A stretch of DNA of 32,545 nucleotides from DASUZD01 sp036377055 (lineage in GTDB: Bacteria; Actinomycetota; Thermoleophilia; Gaiellales; Gaiellaceae). The DNA lies in the NCBI GenBank assembly GCA_036377055.1, contig DASUZD010000248.1:1-32545 (forward strand), given 5' to 3'. The notes beneath the pieces are model-generated. The model was not told the DNA's origin. It searched no databases and worked only from the letters and a program-made list of their open reading frames with translations. A program made the translations under genes and the position numbers. Of the stretch, positions 30,998-32,545 are shown in pieces. Each line of letters starts with the position of its first letter. Within the stretch, counting starts at the first letter, position 1.

Positions 30998-31175
30998 GAG
31001 CGCGATCGGCGTTCGTTCCTAGACAGGTTCACGACCAAGGCGAAGGGCGTCGAGACGATCGGCGAGGACAACGTCCTCGAGCTGACCCGTGACCGGCCCA
31101 GCTCGTCAGCCTCGCGTACGAGACGGGGCTGGTCGCTCCGGGCTCGCAGGCCTGGACTCTGGCAGGCTCAGCGCG

Positions 31176-31790
31176 ATGGGAAGAGAGCACGAGGAGCTGA
31201 TCGTCCCGGACGCCGCCGTCTGGCGGGCATGGCTCGACGCGCATCACGATGAGCAGGACGAGGCCTGGGTCGTGCTGGCCAAGAAGGGGACGACCACGCC
31301 GACGACTCTGACCTACGACGAGGCGCTCGACGAGGCGCTCTGCTTCGGCTGGATCGACGGCCAGGGCCGTCGTCGCGACGATGTCACCTCGCTGCAGCGG
31401 TTCACCCCACGACGCCGGCGCAGTTCCTGGTCGAAGCGGAACGTCGGGATCGCGGAGCGCCTGGTCGCCGAAGGCCGGATGCGCCCGGCCGGGCTTGCCG
31501 AGATCGAACGAGCGAAGGCGGATGGGCGCTGGGACGCAGCCTACTCAGGCCCGGCGACGATCGAGGTCCCGGCCGAGCTTGCCGCGGCTCTTGCCGCCGA
31601 GCCGAAGGCGCAGGCGATGTTCGAGATCCTGACGGGCCGGAACCGCTACGCAATCCTCTACCGGATCGCGACAGCGAAGCGGCCGGAGACGCGCGCGCGG
31701 AGGATCGAGCAGTTCGTCGCCATGCTCGCCCGCGGCGAGACGCCGTACCCGCAGAAGCGCACGCTCGGCTCGATCAGTGAAAGGCGCTGA
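31176..31790 (+). CDS. YdeI/OmpD-associated family protein
   Basis: The 204-residue protein matches the YdeI/OmpD-associated family: an N-terminal W-x-x-WLDAHHDEQDEAWVVLAK segment, the hallmark DEALCFGWIDGQGRR, RFTPRRRRSSWSKRN, and a C-terminal LTGRNRYAILYRIATAKRPE. Named members are linked to bacteriocin or peptide resistance, but the biochemical role is unclear. ATG 31176 fits the family start; the frame is open further upstream with unrelated sequence. It is intact and followed by a terminator that includes its stop codon. Confidence 0.9.
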   Translation: MGREHEELIVPDAAVWRAWLDAHHDEQDEAWVVLAKKGTTTPTTLTYDEALDEALCFGWIDGQGRRRDDVTSLQRFTPRRRRSSWSKRNVGIAERLVAEGRMRPAGLAEIERAKADGRWDAAYSGPATIEVPAELAAALAAEPKAQAMFEILTGRNRYAILYRIATAKRPETRARRIEQFVAMLARGETPYPQKRTLGSISERR

Positions 31791-31800
31791 CCGGCCTTTT
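31780..31800 (+). terminator. Intrinsic terminator overlapping the YdeI-like stop
   Basis: AAAGGC (31780-31785) and GCCTTT (31794-31799) form a 6-bp stem with an 8-nt loop, ending in TTTT. The TGA stop (31788-31790) lies in the loop. Confidence 0.5.
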
Positions 31801-31804
31801 GCAG

Positions 31805-31843
31805 AGCCCTCTGACGGACTCGAACCGTCGACCCCTCCTTACC
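31805..31843 (-). repeat. tRNA-Thr 3' half, copy B (att-like scar)
   Basis: This is a direct repeat of 28461-28500 with one substitution and one missing base. Minus-strand reading: GGTAAGGAGGGGTC, T arm GACGGTTCGAGTCCGTC with a canonical T loop, acceptor AGAGGGC, discriminator T. The missing base shortens the 3' anticodon stem or variable loop. The 3' flank (CTGCAAAAGGCCGGT) still resembles the terminator region of copy A (CTGCAAATCGCCGGT) after an 11-nt gap. No tRNA 5' half lies upstream, so it is also a relic. Confidence 0.8.
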
Positions 31844-31870
31844 GATTCAGGTCGAACCCATCCTTGCCGT

Positions 31871-32545
31871 CTAGATGTGTTCGGGAAGACCGAAGCGGTC
31901 GGGCAGCGCGGGGTCGGCGAAGAAGGTGATCTCATCGACCTTGTTGCCGCTCAGGGTGAGGACCATCATGCCCCGGGGCTGCGAGCGCAGGTAGTAGCCG
32001 AACGCCGGCTGGCCGTTAGCGCGGGTCGGGCGTAGCTGTAGCGGGGCGCCGCGGACCTCGGCGCGGTCGTCGAGGAACGCGCCGATCGCTTCGTGTCCGA
32101 TGAGCTCGAGCGGCTGCGGCGGCATGGTCACACGAGCGTCGGAGCTCAGCAGAGTTAGGAGGCGCGCCGTGTCGCCGACTTCGACGGCGTCGCTGAAGGT
32201 GGCGAGAAGGTTCCGTTCGGTCGGCGAGTCGGGCAGCGGCGCCTGCTCGCGTTCGAGGGTGTACGAGTCGAGCGTTGCGCGTGCGCGTTGGAGCGCGGCC
32301 TTGACGGACTGCGGCGTCGTCTCGAGGATCGAGGCGGCTTCGTCGGTGTGGAAGCCGAGCACGTCGCGCAGCACGAGCGCTGCGCGCTGCTTCGCAGGCA
32401 GCTGCTGCAGCGCGACGATGAACGAGAGCTGGATCGCTTCGCGCTGCTCGTAGCGTGCTTCAGGTCCGGGAGCGGGATCCGGAAGCGCGCTGTCCGCGTA
32501 AGGCTCGAGCCAGCTGGGCTCGACGGCGCGGCGGGTTCTTGACGG
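31871..32545 (-). CDS. ECF-type sigma factor with SnoaL-like C-terminal domain (partial)
   Basis: The visible 224 residues start inside the linker after region 2 (RRAVEPSWLEPYADSALPDP), include region 4 (FIVALQQLPAKQRAALVLRD, then FHTDEAASILETTPQSVKAA and LQRARATL) and end in a SnoaL-like domain (LLATFSDAVEVGDTARLLTL through DEITFFADPALPDRFGLPEH). This matches the extracytoplasmic-function sigma group with a fused SnoaL_2 domain (TIGR02960/SigG-like), in which the C-terminal domain replaces a separate anti-sigma factor in controlling activity. Region 2 and the start lie beyond the right edge. It begins 28 bp from tRNA copy B and probably belongs to a second inserted block or to the flank. Confidence 0.88.
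   Translation of the reverse strand, partial: PSRTRRAVEPSWLEPYADSALPDPAPGPEARYEQREAIQLSFIVALQQLPAKQRAALVLRDVLGFHTDEAASILETTPQSVKAALQRARATLDSYTLEREQAPLPDSPTERNLLATFSDAVEVGDTARLLTLLSSDARVTMPPQPLELIGHEAIGAFLDDRAEVRGAPLQLRPTRANGQPAFGYYLRSQPRGMMVLTLSGNKVDEITFFADPALPDRFGLPEHI

Noticed and set aside
31844..31871. GGTTCGACC on the minus strand as a second T arm or tRNA 5' part beside copy B
   Set aside because: The flanking bases cannot form the 5-bp T stem, and no D arm or acceptor 5' strand is present.

Overview
The window is about 32.5 kb of very GC-rich DNA with densely packed genes, many GTG starts, 4-bp ATGA/GTGA start-stop overlaps and strong GAGG-type ribosome binding sites. The protein families (multi-GAF NarL-type kinases, DrrAB-type ABC exporter, LtrA-like and TMEM175-like membrane proteins, SnoaL-tailed sigma factor, CINW thioredoxin-fold protein) fit a soil actinobacterium, most likely of the class Thermoleophilia (Solirubrobacterales/Gaiellales). 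That placement is inferred from gene style, not from a marker gene.

Left part (1-2.4 kb): the 3' end of one AI-2E-type permease on the plus strand faces a second, nearly identical AI-2E gene on the minus strand that carries an in-frame TAG. Their ends form a 79-nt inverted repeat. Upstream of the broken gene on the same strand lie a universal stress protein and a two-BON-domain protein. Signalling block (2.7-10.4 kb): a 1549-residue sensor kinase with one PAS and seven tandem GAF domains, a receiver-only regulator, a convergent LuxR-type regulator, a small conserved protein, and a second compact kinase coupled to another LuxR-type regulator. Then follow a UvrD/PcrA-like helicase (minus) and a polytopic membrane adenylate/guanylate cyclase (plus).

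Middle (14.4-18 kb): a MarR regulator diverges from a DrrAB-like ABC exporter across a 26-bp near-perfect palindrome. A sigma-70 family factor then diverges from a CBS-domain site-2 protease. The protease begins a tight plus-strand operon: protease, epoxide hydrolase, alpha/beta hydrolase, a remnant or small ORF, a CINW thioredoxin-fold protein, then a universal stress protein and a DUF2007 protein. An animal-type haem peroxidase diverges from an LtrA-like membrane protein. An XRE/MmyB-type regulator diverges from a VOC-fold protein and a TMEM175-like channel.

Right part (28.4-32.5 kb): a decayed mini-island. Two direct copies of the 3' half of a tRNA-Thr gene (28461-28500 and 31805-31843) bracket 3.3 kb holding a broken RibD/DHFR-like gene, a frameshifted aminoglycoside-phosphotransferase-like gene, a VOC protein, the orphan C-terminus of a sensor kinase and a YdeI/OmpD-type protein. 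The left copy keeps a rho-independent terminator of the tRNA type. Neither copy has the tRNA 5' half, so the intact tRNA-Thr probably lies beyond the right edge and the region grew by successive integrations. The window ends inside a SnoaL-tailed sigma factor. I saw no CRISPR array, no intact integrase, transposase or insertion sequence, and no rRNA.
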